A stretch of DNA of 64,000 bases. Source: Paracidovorax avenae ATCC 19860 (GTDB taxonomy: Bacteria; Pseudomonadota; Gammaproteobacteria; Burkholderiales; Burkholderiaceae_C). Below are positions 18,744 to 27,123 of the stretch, in pieces. The stretch spans positions 1,736,001 to 1,800,000 of the forward strand of contig NC_015138.1 in NCBI RefSeq assembly GCF_000176855.2. Direction: 5' to 3'. Positions within the stretch are counted from its first letter, which is position 1. Each line of letters starts with the position of its first letter. The notes beneath the pieces are model-generated. The model saw only the letters and a program-made list of their open reading frames with translations. It had not been told where the DNA came from and made no database searches. The position numbers were made by a program, and so were the translations under genes.

Positions 18744-20809
18744 ACCGCCCTGGCATCGATGTCGCGTGGCGGTCGCTGTTCGCGGGCCTGCGCGAGGCGC
18801 TCTGGCTGGTCGATGCGCAGTCGCTGAACGTGGTGATGTGCAACCGGGCCGCGGCGGAACTGGCCGGCCGGCCGCAGGAAGCCATGGAAGGGCGGCCGGT
18901 GCACCTGCTGGCCTGCACGCCCGAGGATCTCGCGTTCTGGTCGCAGGACTTGGCCGGGCTGCGGGCGGGTATCCATTCGCATTCGGGCATGCTGCGCCCC
19001 GACGGCTCCCTCGTGCCGGTGGACCGCCGCGTCGCCGCCGTCGAGTCGCCGGAGGGCATGCCGCTGCTGGTGCTGGGCATGCTGGACCGCAGCGAGCAGG
19101 CATCCATACAGGGTGAACTGGAGAGGCTGCTCTCGGAGTTGCGGGCCACGCTCGACTCCGCCGCCGACGGTATGCTGGTCTGCGACATGGGGGGCCGGGT
19201 GCGGGCCTTCAACCAGCGCATGGCCTGGCTGTGGAACATGCCGGAAGACCTGCTCGTGCAGCGCGACGACGCGGCCGTGGAGGCGCACATGGCAGACCAG
19301 GTCATCGATGCCGATGCCTACCGCGCGCGGCTGCTGGGCATCGCGCAGTTCCCGGAGGAGGAGACTCTCGACATCCTGCACCTGCGCACGGGCACCGTGA
19401 TCGAGCGCCGTTCGGTGCCGCAGATGAGCCAGGGCCGGCCCATGGGGCGCGTGTACTCCTTCCGCGACCTCACCCTGCAGCATGCCGCGCAAAAGCGCAT
19501 CGAGCAGCTGGCATACAGCGACGTGCTCACCGGGCTGCCCAACCGCCTGCTGCTGTCGCGCTGCGTCGCCTCGGCGCTGGAAACCGCGCGCGCCCAGGGC
19601 GGCGGCTTCGCCATCCTGTTCATCGACCTCGACCGCTTCAAGATCATCAACGATTCGCTGGGGCATCTCTTCGGCGACCGGGTGCTGCAGCTCGTGGCGC
19701 AGCGCCTGCAGGGCTGCCTGCGGCAGAGCGACATGCTGTGCCGCCTGGGCGGCGACGAGTTCGTGCTCCACCTGGATGCGGGCGACGAATCCATGGCCGA
19801 GTCGGTGGCGCACCGCATCCTGGAGGACATGCGCCAGCCCTTCATGCTCGACGGCATGGGCTTTTCCATCCAGTGCAGCATCGGCATCGCGCTGCACCCC
19901 CGGGACGGCGAGACGCTGGACGACCTGATCAAGCAGGCGGACACCGCCATGTACCGGGTCAAGGAGCGCGGCCGGGGCAGCTACGGTTTCTACCAGCCGC
20001 AGATGAATGCCGACATGCTCTCGCGCATGCAGCTGGAGCATGCGATGCGGCAGGCGCTGGACCGCGGTGATTTCGCCGTCCACTACCAGCCGCAGGTGGC
20101 GATGGCCTCGGGCCGGGTGGTGGGCGCCGAGGCACTGCTGCGCTGGAACGATCCTGGCCTGGGTGCGGTGTCGCCGGGCGTCTTCATCCCGCTGGCGGAA
20201 GAGTCGGGCTACATCGTGACCCTGGGCGCCTGGGTGCTGGAGCAGGCGATCCGCGAGGCGGCCCGGTGGATGCAGGCCGGCACGCCCCTGGTGGTGGCGG
20301 TGAACGTGTCCGCGCTGGAGTTCCGGCAGTCCGGTTTCGTGGAGCGCCTCGTGTCGCTGCTGCGCAGCCACGGGCTGCCGGCGTCGCTGCTGGAGCTGGA
20401 GCTGACCGAGACCATCCTGCTGCAGGATGCCCAGGAAATGGCGCAGCGCCTCGCGGCCCTGGCCGAGTTGGGCGTGGGCCTGTCGATCGACGATTTCGGC
20501 ACGGGCTATTCGAGCCTGGCCTATCTCAAGAAGCTCCACATCCACAAGCTCAAGATCGACCAGTCGTTCGTGCGCGGCCTGCCGGACGACGAGAGCGACC
20601 GGGCGATCATCGAGGCGATCGTGCACATCGGCCGGGCGCTGCGCATCCAGGTGGTGGCCGAGGGTGTCGAGACCCCGCAGCAGCGCGAGGCGCTGCAGGC
20701 CATGCAGTGCCACTACTTCCAGGGGTTCCTGGTGGCGCCGGGATTGCCCGCGGAGGACTTCCGAGCCCTGGTGGCGCGGGATGCACAGGGGAGCTGCGCC
20801 CCGGCATGA
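18740..20809 (+). CDS. PAS-GGDEF-EAL bifunctional cyclic-di-GMP signalling protein
   Basis: Protein of 689 residues. Two PAS-like sensory segments (about 8-120 and 125-240) precede a GGDEF domain with intact GGDEF (RLGGDEFVL) and an upstream RQSD at the inhibitory-site distance, then an EAL domain with intact GAEALLRW, DDFGTGYSS and KIDQSFV. Both cyclase and phosphodiesterase sites look complete. There is no membrane segment, so the protein is cytoplasmic. The GTG start overlaps the HD-GYP stop (GTGA), implying co-translation of two cyclic-di-GMP enzymes. A perfect 26-bp palindrome follows 11 bp after the stop. Confidence 0.92.
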   Translation: MNRPGIDVAWRSLFAGLREALWLVDAQSLNVVMCNRAAAELAGRPQEAMEGRPVHLLACTPEDLAFWSQDLAGLRAGIHSHSGMLRPDGSLVPVDRRVAAVESPEGMPLLVLGMLDRSEQASIQGELERLLSELRATLDSAADGMLVCDMGGRVRAFNQRMAWLWNMPEDLLVQRDDAAVEAHMADQVIDADAYRARLLGIAQFPEEETLDILHLRTGTVIERRSVPQMSQGRPMGRVYSFRDLTLQHAAQKRIEQLAYSDVLTGLPNRLLLSRCVASALETARAQGGGFAILFIDLDRFKIINDSLGHLFGDRVLQLVAQRLQGCLRQSDMLCRLGGDEFVLHLDAGDESMAESVAHRILEDMRQPFMLDGMGFSIQCSIGIALHPRDGETLDDLIKQADTAMYRVKERGRGSYGFYQPQMNADMLSRMQLEHAMRQALDRGDFAVHYQPQVAMASGRVVGAEALLRWNDPGLGAVSPGVFIPLAEESGYIVTLGAWVLEQAIREAARWMQAGTPLVVAVNVSALEFRQSGFVERLVSLLRSHGLPASLLELELTETILLQDAQEMAQRLAALAELGVGLSIDDFGTGYSSLAYLKKLHIHKLKIDQSFVRGLPDDESDRAIIEAIVHIGRALRIQVVAEGVETPQQREALQAMQCHYFQGFLVAPGLPAEDFRALVARDAQGSCAPA

Positions 20810-20820
20810 GCCCGCTGCGG

Positions 20821-20846
20821 CGGGCCGTGCCTGCAGGCACGGCCCG
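20821..20846 (+). other. Perfect 26-bp palindrome after the GGDEF-EAL gene
   Basis: Arms CGGGCCGTGCCTG and its exact complement, 11 bp beyond the stop codon. It can form a very stable hairpin but has no U-run, so its role (termination, RNA protection or a binding site) is open. Confidence 0.7.
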
Positions 20847-20852
20847 CAACGC

Positions 20853-20880
20853 AAAAGCGCCGCGGGGTTGCCGCGGCGCT
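20853..20880 (-). terminator. Rho-independent terminator of the 6S RNA gene
   Basis: On the minus strand AGCGCCGCGG and CCGCGGCGCT form a 10-bp stem around a 5-nt loop, followed by TTTT. It lies immediately 3' of the 6S RNA closing stem. Confidence 0.85.
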
Positions 20881-21064
20881 CGGGGAAGAAGGTGTCCGCA
20901 GTAGCCGCCGGACCGTCATCCTGAACCGGGGGTTCAGGGGGGCGAGGGCAGCCAGGCGTTGGGTTCATCTGACGCGAGATGATCACGCTCACCGGGCAAT
21001 GTACCAAGCCCTTGCTCATGGAGCATTGGTTCAAGGAAATATAAAGCCCGGCGGCACTGCAGAC
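20881..21064 (-). ncRNA. ssrS: 6S RNA (SsrS), regulator of sigma70-RNA polymerase
   Basis: About 184 nt on the minus strand, directly downstream of zapA, the usual place of ssrS. The 5' GCAGTGCCGCCGG pairs with the 3' CCGGCGGCTACTGC to make the closing stem. The 3' half contains CCCTGAACCCCCGGTTCAGG followed by a GGTCCGGCGGCT run, close in order to E. coli 6S (CCTTGAACCAAGGGTTCAAGG, then GCCTGCGGCGGC). 6S RNA mimics an open promoter and holds sigma70 RNA polymerase in stationary phase. Ends are approximate. Confidence 0.88.
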
Positions 21065-21070
21065 GCCCCC

Positions 21071-21099
21071 ATTGTAGGCGCGCAAATCGCCCTTTGGAA
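21071..21099 (-). promoter_or_regulatory. Promoter of 6S RNA
   Basis: The -10 element TACAAT (21076-21071) lies 7 bp before the predicted RNA 5' end. A weak -35 TTCCAA (21099-21094) is 17 bp further upstream, overlapping the 3' end region of zapA. Confidence 0.65.
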
Positions 21100-21107
21100 G
21101 TGCAGGG

Positions 21108-21566
21108 TCAGGCCGGCCGTCCGTCCTCGCCCAGCGCATGGTCCAGGCGCCGCAGCAGCGCCTGCAGCGCGTCGCCGTCCGGTGCCTCGCCGTCGGCCAG
21201 CAGGCTGCGCTGGGCAGGTCCGTCGGCGGCCGGCGCGGGGCCAGCCGGAGCCGCCTGCGCATCCGCTGCCGCGTACGTATCCGCGGCGGCGTACCCATCC
21301 GCCGAAGGGGGAAGGCCCGGGGGCTCCTGCGCGGCCGGCGCCTCGGCGGGCGAGGCTGCCGCACGGGCCTGGTCGGCCAGTTCGAAGGCCAGATTCAGGG
21401 CCGCCAGCACGGCGATGCGCTCGCGCGCGCGCACCTTGCCGGCATCGCGGATGCGGACCATGGCCGCATCCACGCGCTCGACCGCCTGCAGCAGCCGTTC
21501 CTGCTGGCCTTCCGGACAGGCGAGGCGGTAGCTCTGCTGCATGATCTGCACTTCGATCTGGTTCAT
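21108..21566 (-). CDS. zapA: Cell division protein ZapA with long Ala/Pro-rich C-terminal tail
   Basis: ZapA promotes FtsZ bundling at mid-cell. The first 95 residues carry the family pattern (MNQIEVQIMQQSYRLACPEG, ERIAVLAALNLAFELADQ), with the C-terminal helix that tetramerises. At 152 residues it is about 45-50 longer than ordinary ZapA; the extra part is Ala/Pro-rich with a near-repeat (YAAADTYAAADAQ) and ends in a short amphipathic stretch (LQALLRRLDHAL). It overlaps the preceding ZapB-like gene by four bases. 6S RNA follows. Confidence 0.9.
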   Translation of the reverse strand: MNQIEVQIMQQSYRLACPEGQQERLLQAVERVDAAMVRIRDAGKVRARERIAVLAALNLAFELADQARAAASPAEAPAAQEPPGLPPSADGYAAADTYAAADAQAAPAGPAPAADGPAQRSLLADGEAPDGDALQALLRRLDHALGEDGRPA

Positions 21567-21811
21567 TCGGCCTCCTTGGGCAGGTCGGTCGGGGTGGCCG
21601 GGGCATCGGCCGGCGGGGGCGGCATTTTCTCCAGCAGCGCGTCGATGCGCGTGCGGGCCGTGTTCAGGCGCGACCGGAGCGAGTCGCGCTCCTGCGTGAG
21701 CGAGACCACCTGGGCGGTGAGCAGGGCGTTGGCGCGCTGCAGCTCGGCGTGGCGCACGAGCAGCCGCTCCACGCGCTCGGTGATCTGGTCGAGGGGGGAG
21801 GGTGAATCCAT
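21563..21811 (-). CDS. ZapB-like coiled-coil protein encoded before zapA
   Basis: Protein of 82 residues, almost wholly a predicted coiled coil from residue 6 to 62 (heptads in RVERLLVRHAELQRANALL and SLRSRLNTARTRIDALLEK), then a Pro-rich tail. Position directly upstream of zapA with a four-base overlap is typical of the TIGR02449 family, thought to act with ZapA at the division site. The function is inferred from position and coiled-coil character only. Confidence 0.82.
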   Translation of the reverse strand: MDSPSPLDQITERVERLLVRHAELQRANALLTAQVVSLTQERDSLRSRLNTARTRIDALLEKMPPPPADAPATPTDLPKEAE

Positions 21812-21874
21812 GCACGGATTGTAGGGTTGGGGCCGGGCGGGGGAATATGTATCGAAACGTCCTAGAATCCGCTG

Positions 21875-22108
21875 CGTTGGTGCCAGCGGCCTGGTTCACA
21901 GGCCGCGGTTCAACGGGAAGCAGGGAGGCGCCGTCCGCCACGGACGCGCCGTGCCTGCGCTGCCCCCGCAACGGTCCGTGGAAAGAAAGCTGCCCGCCCC
22001 TTCCGGCGGGGCGGCTTTCGCCGCCTCCTGCACATAGCCACTGGGTGCCTTGAACAAGCGCCTGGGAAGGCGCAGGAGCGTGTCGTCCACCAGCCCGGAT
22101 ACCGGCCA
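21875..22108 (+). ncRNA. Cobalamin (B12) riboswitch
   Basis: The conserved elements appear in order: GGTGCC near 21879, CGGGAAGCAGGG near 21915, the core TGCCCCCGCAACGGT (21959-21974), GCCACTGGG near 22037, GGGAAGGC near 22064 and the B12 box AGCCCGGATACCGGCC (22092-22107). An ACGGAGG Shine-Dalgarno-like site follows within 5 bp. The element should repress the downstream btuB-cob operon when adenosylcobalamin is plentiful. Confidence 0.95.
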
Positions 22109-22206
22109 ACACGGAGGCCGTGCCCAGAGCCATCAGCCTGGGCGCGGCCGTGTCGCCCAATGCCGGCGGGGAGGCCGGCGCGGGCTCGTTTTCTGCGATC
22201 GCTTCC

Positions 22207-24081
22207 ATGCATTCTCCGATTCCCCGCTTCCGCGGCGCCGCCGGCGCACGTGCTGCCTTTCCGTTCCTCCATGCGCCTGCCACGCTGGTCCTGCTCGCCA
22301 CGGGCATGGCGCTGGCCCCGGCAGCGCATGCCGCCACCGCCGCCCCGATGGGCGAGGTCGTGGTGACCGCCAACCGCACGCCCCAGCCCCTGGCCGATCT
22401 CGTGGCCGACGTCTCCATCGTGGACCGCGACACCATCGAGGCCAGCGGTGCCACGGGTCTCGCCGACGTGCTGGCCCGCGTCCCGGGTATCGAGATTTCG
22501 CGCAACGGCGGGCCGGGAACGACGACCAGCGTCTACCTGCGCGGCGCGGAGCAGCGCTTCACGGCCGTCTATATCGATGGCGTGCGCGTGGATTCGCAAA
22601 CCACGGGCGGTGCGCCCTGGGAGGCGATCCCGCTGGGCCTCATCGACCGCATCGAGGTGCTGCGCGGGCCGGCCGCCGCGGTGTACGGCTCGGACGCCGT
22701 GGGCGGCGTGATCCAGATCTTCACGCGCAAGGGCGAGGGCCCGGCGCAACCCTACGTGGGCATCGGCGCCGGCAGCCATGGCACCTACAAGGCCGAGGCC
22801 GGCGTGAGCGGCTCGGCGGGCGAGGGCCGCGCGGTGGACTACGCGCTGGGCTTCGAGCGCGAGATCAGCGACGGCTTCAACGCACGGCCCATCGCGGGCC
22901 AGAACCCCGACAAGGACGGCCTGCGCCGCTCCGCCGTGAACGCACGCGTGGGCCTGCAGATCGATCCGCGCCAGCGCCTCGAAGGCACGCTGCTGGGCGC
23001 CGACACCAACGCAGGCTACGACACCACGCCCCTGGGCAACGACGACCGCGCCCTGCATCGCATGCATGCGCTGGGGCTGAACTGGCGGGCGCAATGGAGC
23101 GACCGCTACACCACCCGCCTGTCGGTCACGGATTCGCGCGAGCGCTACGAGACGCGCCCCTCGCCCTACACCGCCGATACGCGCCTGCGTGGCTACCTGT
23201 TCCAGAACGAGTGGCGCGAGGGTGCGCACCTCTTCACCGCCGCGCTGGAGCGCCGCGAGGACCAGCTGCGCAACGGTGGCCTCGATGGCGACCGTTCGCA
23301 GGACGCGCTGGCGCTGGGCTACGGCTTCACCGCCGGCCCGCATGCGTTGCAGATCAACGCACGCCATGATTCGGACAGCGAGTTCGGGGGCCACAACACC
23401 GGCAGCATCGCCTATGGCTATGCGATCACGCCGCAATGGCGGGCCACGGCATCGGCCGGCACCGCGTTCCGCGCCCCCACGCTCTACCAGCGTTTCAGCC
23501 CTTACGGCGTCGCGTCGCTGAAGCCGGAAGAGGGCCGCAACGTGGAACTGGGGCTGCGCTGGGCGCAGGGTGCGAGCAGCGCGTCCGTGGTGGCCTACCG
23601 CAACCGCGTGAAGAACCTCATCGTCTTCGGCGAGGCCGGCCCGTGCCAGGATGAGTTCGGCTGCTATGCCAACGCGGGCCGGGCGAAGTACGAGGGCGTG
23701 ACGCTGTCCGCGCAGCACACCCTGGGCGGCGTGCAGCTGCGCGCATCCGTGGACCTGCAGAACCACCGCGACGACACCACCGGCCGCCAGTTGCCCCGCC
23801 GTGCCAGGCGCCACGCGACGCTGGGTGCCGACACGCGCATCGCCGGCTGGACGGTGGGCTCCGAGGTGCAGGCCGAGGGCCGGCGCTTCGACAACGCCGC
23901 CAACACCGCGGTGCTGGGCGGCTACACGCTCGTCAACCTGTATGCCAGCACGCGCGTGGCGCAGGACACGACGCTGCTCGCGCGCGTGGACAACCTCGCC
24001 GACAGGAACTACCAGACCGCGCGCACCTATGCGCAGGCGGGCCGCACGTTCTATGTAGGCCTGAAGTGGGCGCCGCGATGA
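22207..24081 (+). CDS. btuB: TonB-dependent vitamin B12 outer-membrane receptor (BtuB)
   Basis: Outer-membrane beta-barrel of about 624 residues. From ATG 22207 the signal peptide has a hydrophobic core TLVLLATGMALAPAA and cleavage after AHA. The TonB box region GEVVVTANRTPQPL, the plug domain (RVPGIEISRNGG, VYLRGAEQRF, RIEVLRGPAAAVYGSDAVGG) and the C-terminal strand ending FYVGLKWAPR are all in place. GTG 22120 or 22150 are alternative starts nearer the Shine-Dalgarno-like site beside the riboswitch, so the start is uncertain. First gene of the B12 operon; the stop overlaps cobB. Confidence 0.93.
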   Translation: MHSPIPRFRGAAGARAAFPFLHAPATLVLLATGMALAPAAHAATAAPMGEVVVTANRTPQPLADLVADVSIVDRDTIEASGATGLADVLARVPGIEISRNGGPGTTTSVYLRGAEQRFTAVYIDGVRVDSQTTGGAPWEAIPLGLIDRIEVLRGPAAAVYGSDAVGGVIQIFTRKGEGPAQPYVGIGAGSHGTYKAEAGVSGSAGEGRAVDYALGFEREISDGFNARPIAGQNPDKDGLRRSAVNARVGLQIDPRQRLEGTLLGADTNAGYDTTPLGNDDRALHRMHALGLNWRAQWSDRYTTRLSVTDSRERYETRPSPYTADTRLRGYLFQNEWREGAHLFTAALERREDQLRNGGLDGDRSQDALALGYGFTAGPHALQINARHDSDSEFGGHNTGSIAYGYAITPQWRATASAGTAFRAPTLYQRFSPYGVASLKPEEGRNVELGLRWAQGASSASVVAYRNRVKNLIVFGEAGPCQDEFGCYANAGRAKYEGVTLSAQHTLGGVQLRASVDLQNHRDDTTGRQLPRRARRHATLGADTRIAGWTVGSEVQAEGRRFDNAANTAVLGGYTLVNLYASTRVAQDTTLLARVDNLADRNYQTARTYAQAGRTFYVGLKWAPR

Positions 24082-25523
24082 GCAGGGCCGCCGGCACGGC
24101 GGGCAGCATCCGCTGTCCGGCGATCGCGATCGCCGCGCCGTCGTCGGGGCAGGGCAAGACCACCGTGACCGCCGCGCTGGCGCGCCTGCACGTGCGGCAG
24201 GGGCGGCGCGTGCGCGTGTTCAAGTGCGGGCCGGATTTCCTCGACCCGTGCTGGCTGGAGCAGGCCAGCGGCGCGCCGGTGCATGCCATCGATCTCTGGA
24301 TGACCGGCGAACAGGACGCAGCCGAACGGCTGCACGCCGCGGCGCAGGAGGCCGACCTGATCCTGGTCGAGGGCGTGATGGGCCTGTTCGACGGCACGCC
24401 CAGCCTCGCGGACCTCGCGCAGCGCTTCGGCCTGCCGGTGCTGGCGGTGGTGGATGCCTCCGCCATGGCGGGCACCTTCGGCGCGCTGGCCTGGGGCCTG
24501 CGGCACTACCGCCCGGGCCTGCCCTGGGCAGGGGTGCTGGCCAACCGCGTGGGCAGCGCCCGGCATGCCGGCATGCTGCAGGAGAGCCTGGCGGATGCGG
24601 GCGACTGGATGGGCGCCCTGGCGCGCGTCGCCCCGCCTGCGGCGGATGCGCCAGCAGGCGACGCGCCACCGGGCCGCCAGCGGGCGGGGCTGCTGCCCGA
24701 GCGGCACCTGGGCCTGGTGGCCGCGCACGAACTGGCCGACGGCCTGGCGCGCATCGACCTGGCCGCCGATGCGCTGGCGCAGACGCCCCTGGGCCGGCTG
24801 TCGCCGCAGGAATGGCAGGACCGGTTTGCCGTGGAGTTCGCCGCGCCCGCGCCGCGCGCCGCGGTGCCGCCGCTGCTGGCCGGCCGCACCGTGGCGGTGG
24901 CCGGAGATGCCGCGTTCTGCTTCGTCTACCGGGCCAACCTGCAGACGCTGGAGGCCCTGGGCGCAAGCGTGCGGCGCTTCTCGCCGCTGCAGGATGCGGA
25001 GTTGCCGGCCTGCGACGCCGTGTGGCTGCCCGGCGGCTATCCGGAGCTGCACACCGACCGCCTGGCGGCCAACACCGGCATGCAGCGCAGCCTGCGGGCC
25101 CACGTGGAGGCCGGCCGGCCCGTATGGGCAGAATGCGGCGGCATGATGGCGCTCTTCGAATCGATCACCCTCGCGGACGGCACGCGCAAGCCGCTCTGGG
25201 GGCTGCTGCCGGGCCATGTGGCCATGCAGCGGCGCCTGGCCGCGCTGGGGCCGCAGCAGCTGGACCTGGACGGCCATGTGCTGCGTGGCCACACCTTCCA
25301 TTACTCGACCTGCGAGAGCAGCGCCCCCGTGCGCGCGCGCACCCGCCGCCCGGATCCGGGCGAGGGCGGCGCGGGCGAGGCGCTCTACCGGCAGGGCAGC
25401 ATCCACGCGAGCTATTTCCACGCCTGGTTCCCCTCCAGCCCCCGGGCCGTGGCGGCGCTGTTCGGCGCCGGGGGCGCACTGGCGGAGCCGGTGCCGGCGG
25501 CGGCTCCGGAGGCCACCGCATGA
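24078..25523 (+). CDS. cobB: Cobyrinate a,c-diamide synthase (CobB/CbiA)
   Basis: Glutamine-dependent ATP amidotransferase of 481 residues that amidates the a and c carboxylates of cobyrinic acid. The N-terminal dethiobiotin-synthetase-like ATPase has the P-loop APSSGQGKTT. The C-terminal triad-type glutaminase shows WAECGGMMAL (nucleophile Cys) and a catalytic-region His in GHTFHYSTCES. The family length is about 450. The ATG overlaps the btuB stop, and the stop overlaps cobU (ATGA). Confidence 0.93.
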   Translation: MSRAAGTAGSIRCPAIAIAAPSSGQGKTTVTAALARLHVRQGRRVRVFKCGPDFLDPCWLEQASGAPVHAIDLWMTGEQDAAERLHAAAQEADLILVEGVMGLFDGTPSLADLAQRFGLPVLAVVDASAMAGTFGALAWGLRHYRPGLPWAGVLANRVGSARHAGMLQESLADAGDWMGALARVAPPAADAPAGDAPPGRQRAGLLPERHLGLVAAHELADGLARIDLAADALAQTPLGRLSPQEWQDRFAVEFAAPAPRAAVPPLLAGRTVAVAGDAAFCFVYRANLQTLEALGASVRRFSPLQDAELPACDAVWLPGGYPELHTDRLAANTGMQRSLRAHVEAGRPVWAECGGMMALFESITLADGTRKPLWGLLPGHVAMQRRLAALGPQQLDLDGHVLRGHTFHYSTCESSAPVRARTRRPDPGEGGAGEALYRQGSIHASYFHAWFPSSPRAVAALFGAGGALAEPVPAAAPEATA

Positions 25524-26155
25524 CGGCCCCGGCCGCCCCTTTCGCGGGCGATGGCGTCGGCGGCGGCATGCCGGGCGCTCGGCTGTCGGTCGCGCGCAGC
25601 GAATTCATCCTGGGCGGGCAGAAGAGCGGCAAGTCGCGCCGGGCCGAGATGCTGGCGCGCACCTGGATGGAGGCCTCCGGCGCTCACGGCGCGGTGCTCA
25701 TCGCCACCGGCCGGGCCTGGGACGACGAGATGCGCGAGCGCATCGCCCGCCACCAGCGCGAGCGCGCGGTGCGCGTGCCGGGCATGGAGACGCTGGAGGA
25801 GCCGCTGGACGTGGCTGGCGCACTGGCGCGCTGCTCGCGGGCGGGGACCCTGGTGGTGGTCGACTGCCTCACGCTGTGGCTCACGCAGTGGCTGATGCCG
25901 CTGCCGGAGGCACCACCGCCGGGCGACTTCGGGCCCCAGTGCCGGGCCTTCCTGGAGGCCATCCGGCAGGCGCCGGGGCCGGTGGTGCTGGTCGGCAACG
26001 AGATCGGGCTGGGCGTCATCCCCCTGGGCCGCGAGGTGCGCGCGTTCGTGGATGCGCTGGGGCGCCTCAACCAGCGCACGGCCGGGGCCTGCGCACGTGT
26101 CACCCTCATGGCGGCCGGACTGCCGCTCGCGCTGAAGGAGGCGCCGCAGCCATGA
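25520..26155 (+). CDS. cobU: Adenosylcobinamide kinase / adenosylcobinamide-phosphate guanylyltransferase (CobU/CobP)
   Basis: Bifunctional nucleotide-loop assembly enzyme of 211 residues. The P-loop is FILGGQKSGKSRRAE, the conserved IARHQRER segment follows at about residue 75, and VVVDCLTLWLTQWL and VVLVGNEIGLGVIPLGREVR are family blocks. An N-terminal extension of about 30 residues precedes the first strand. It is translationally coupled to cobB and btuF. Confidence 0.92.
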   Translation: MTAPAAPFAGDGVGGGMPGARLSVARSEFILGGQKSGKSRRAEMLARTWMEASGAHGAVLIATGRAWDDEMRERIARHQRERAVRVPGMETLEEPLDVAGALARCSRAGTLVVVDCLTLWLTQWLMPLPEAPPPGDFGPQCRAFLEAIRQAPGPVVLVGNEIGLGVIPLGREVRAFVDALGRLNQRTAGACARVTLMAAGLPLALKEAPQP

Positions 26156-27123
26156 ACCGGTGGTGCCGCGTGATTCCTTTCCTGCAGCGCCTGGGGGCGG
26201 TGGCCCTGCTGGCAGGGGCTGCCGGCGCGCCGGTGCCGGCGCTGGCGCAGGTCCCTCCGAAGCCCGCCACCGCGGCCTCTGTGGCCTCCGCGGGGCCGGA
26301 CGCTCCCGCGGGCGGCGTGGCGATCACCGACGGCCGCGGCCGCCGCATCGCCTTCGCGCGGCCGCCGCAGCGCATCGTGAGCCTGCTGCCCTCGCTCACC
26401 GAATCGGTCTGCGCACTGCAGCAGTGCGCGCGGCTGGTGGGCGTGGACCGCTACTCCAACTGGCCCGAATCCGTGCGCGCGCTGCCGCAGATGGGCGGCG
26501 GCATCGATCCGAACATCGAAGCCATCGCCGCCCAGCGGCCGGACGTGGTGCTGCTGGCGACCAGTTCGCGCGCGAGCGACCGGCTCGAAGCGCTGGGCAT
26601 TCCCGTGGTGGCGCTGGAGCCCAAGACGCATGCCGACGTGCGCGCGGTGCTGCGCACCCTGGGTACGCTGCTGGCCGTGCCGCCGCAGCAGGGCGCCGAC
26701 CGCGTGTGGCGCGAGATCGACGCGGGCGTGCAGGCGGCCGCGCAGTCGCTGCCGGAGCGCGCGCGCGGCGCGCGCGTGTATTTCGAGGTGAGCCGGGGGC
26801 CGTACGCGGCCGGCACCTCGTCCTTCATCGGCGAGACGCTGGCCCGCCTGGGCGCGCGCAACGTGGTGCCGCCTGAACTGGGGCCGTTTCCGCGGCTGAA
26901 CCCCGAGTTCGTCGTGCGGGCGCAGCCGGAAATCATCATGGTGGGCAACAGCAGCATGCAGGCCCTGGTGCCGTACCCGGGCTGGGACAGCCTGCGCGCG
27001 GTGCAGGGGCAGCGCGTCTGCGTGTTCTCCCCGCGCGAGGCCGACGTGGCGGTGCGCCCCGGACCGCGCATGGCGGATGCCGCGCGCATCATGGCGCGGT
27101 GCCTCGCGGACAAGGCGCCATGA
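26152..27123 (+). CDS. btuF: Cobalamin ABC transporter substrate-binding protein (BtuF-like)
   Basis: Periplasmic binding protein of 323 residues of the BtuF/FhuD class. It has an N-terminal signal peptide (hydrophobic AVALLAGAAGAPVPALA), then a Pro/Ala-rich linker and the domain opening with PPQRIVSLLPSLTESVCAL. The block LVGVDRYSNWPESVRALPQMGG is typical of B12-binding members. It delivers cobalamin to BtuCD encoded next; the stop overlaps btuC (ATGA). Confidence 0.9.
   Translation: MNRWCRVIPFLQRLGAVALLAGAAGAPVPALAQVPPKPATAASVASAGPDAPAGGVAITDGRGRRIAFARPPQRIVSLLPSLTESVCALQQCARLVGVDRYSNWPESVRALPQMGGGIDPNIEAIAAQRPDVVLLATSSRASDRLEALGIPVVALEPKTHADVRAVLRTLGTLLAVPPQQGADRVWREIDAGVQAAAQSLPERARGARVYFEVSRGPYAAGTSSFIGETLARLGARNVVPPELGPFPRLNPEFVVRAQPEIIMVGNSSMQALVPYPGWDSLRAVQGQRVCVFSPREADVAVRPGPRMADAARIMARCLADKAP

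Noticed and set aside
18692..21364. Open frame of 890 codons on the minus strand opposite the GGDEF-EAL gene
   Set aside because: It runs antisense through conserved domains and through 6S RNA, with shadow-frame composition and no start signal.
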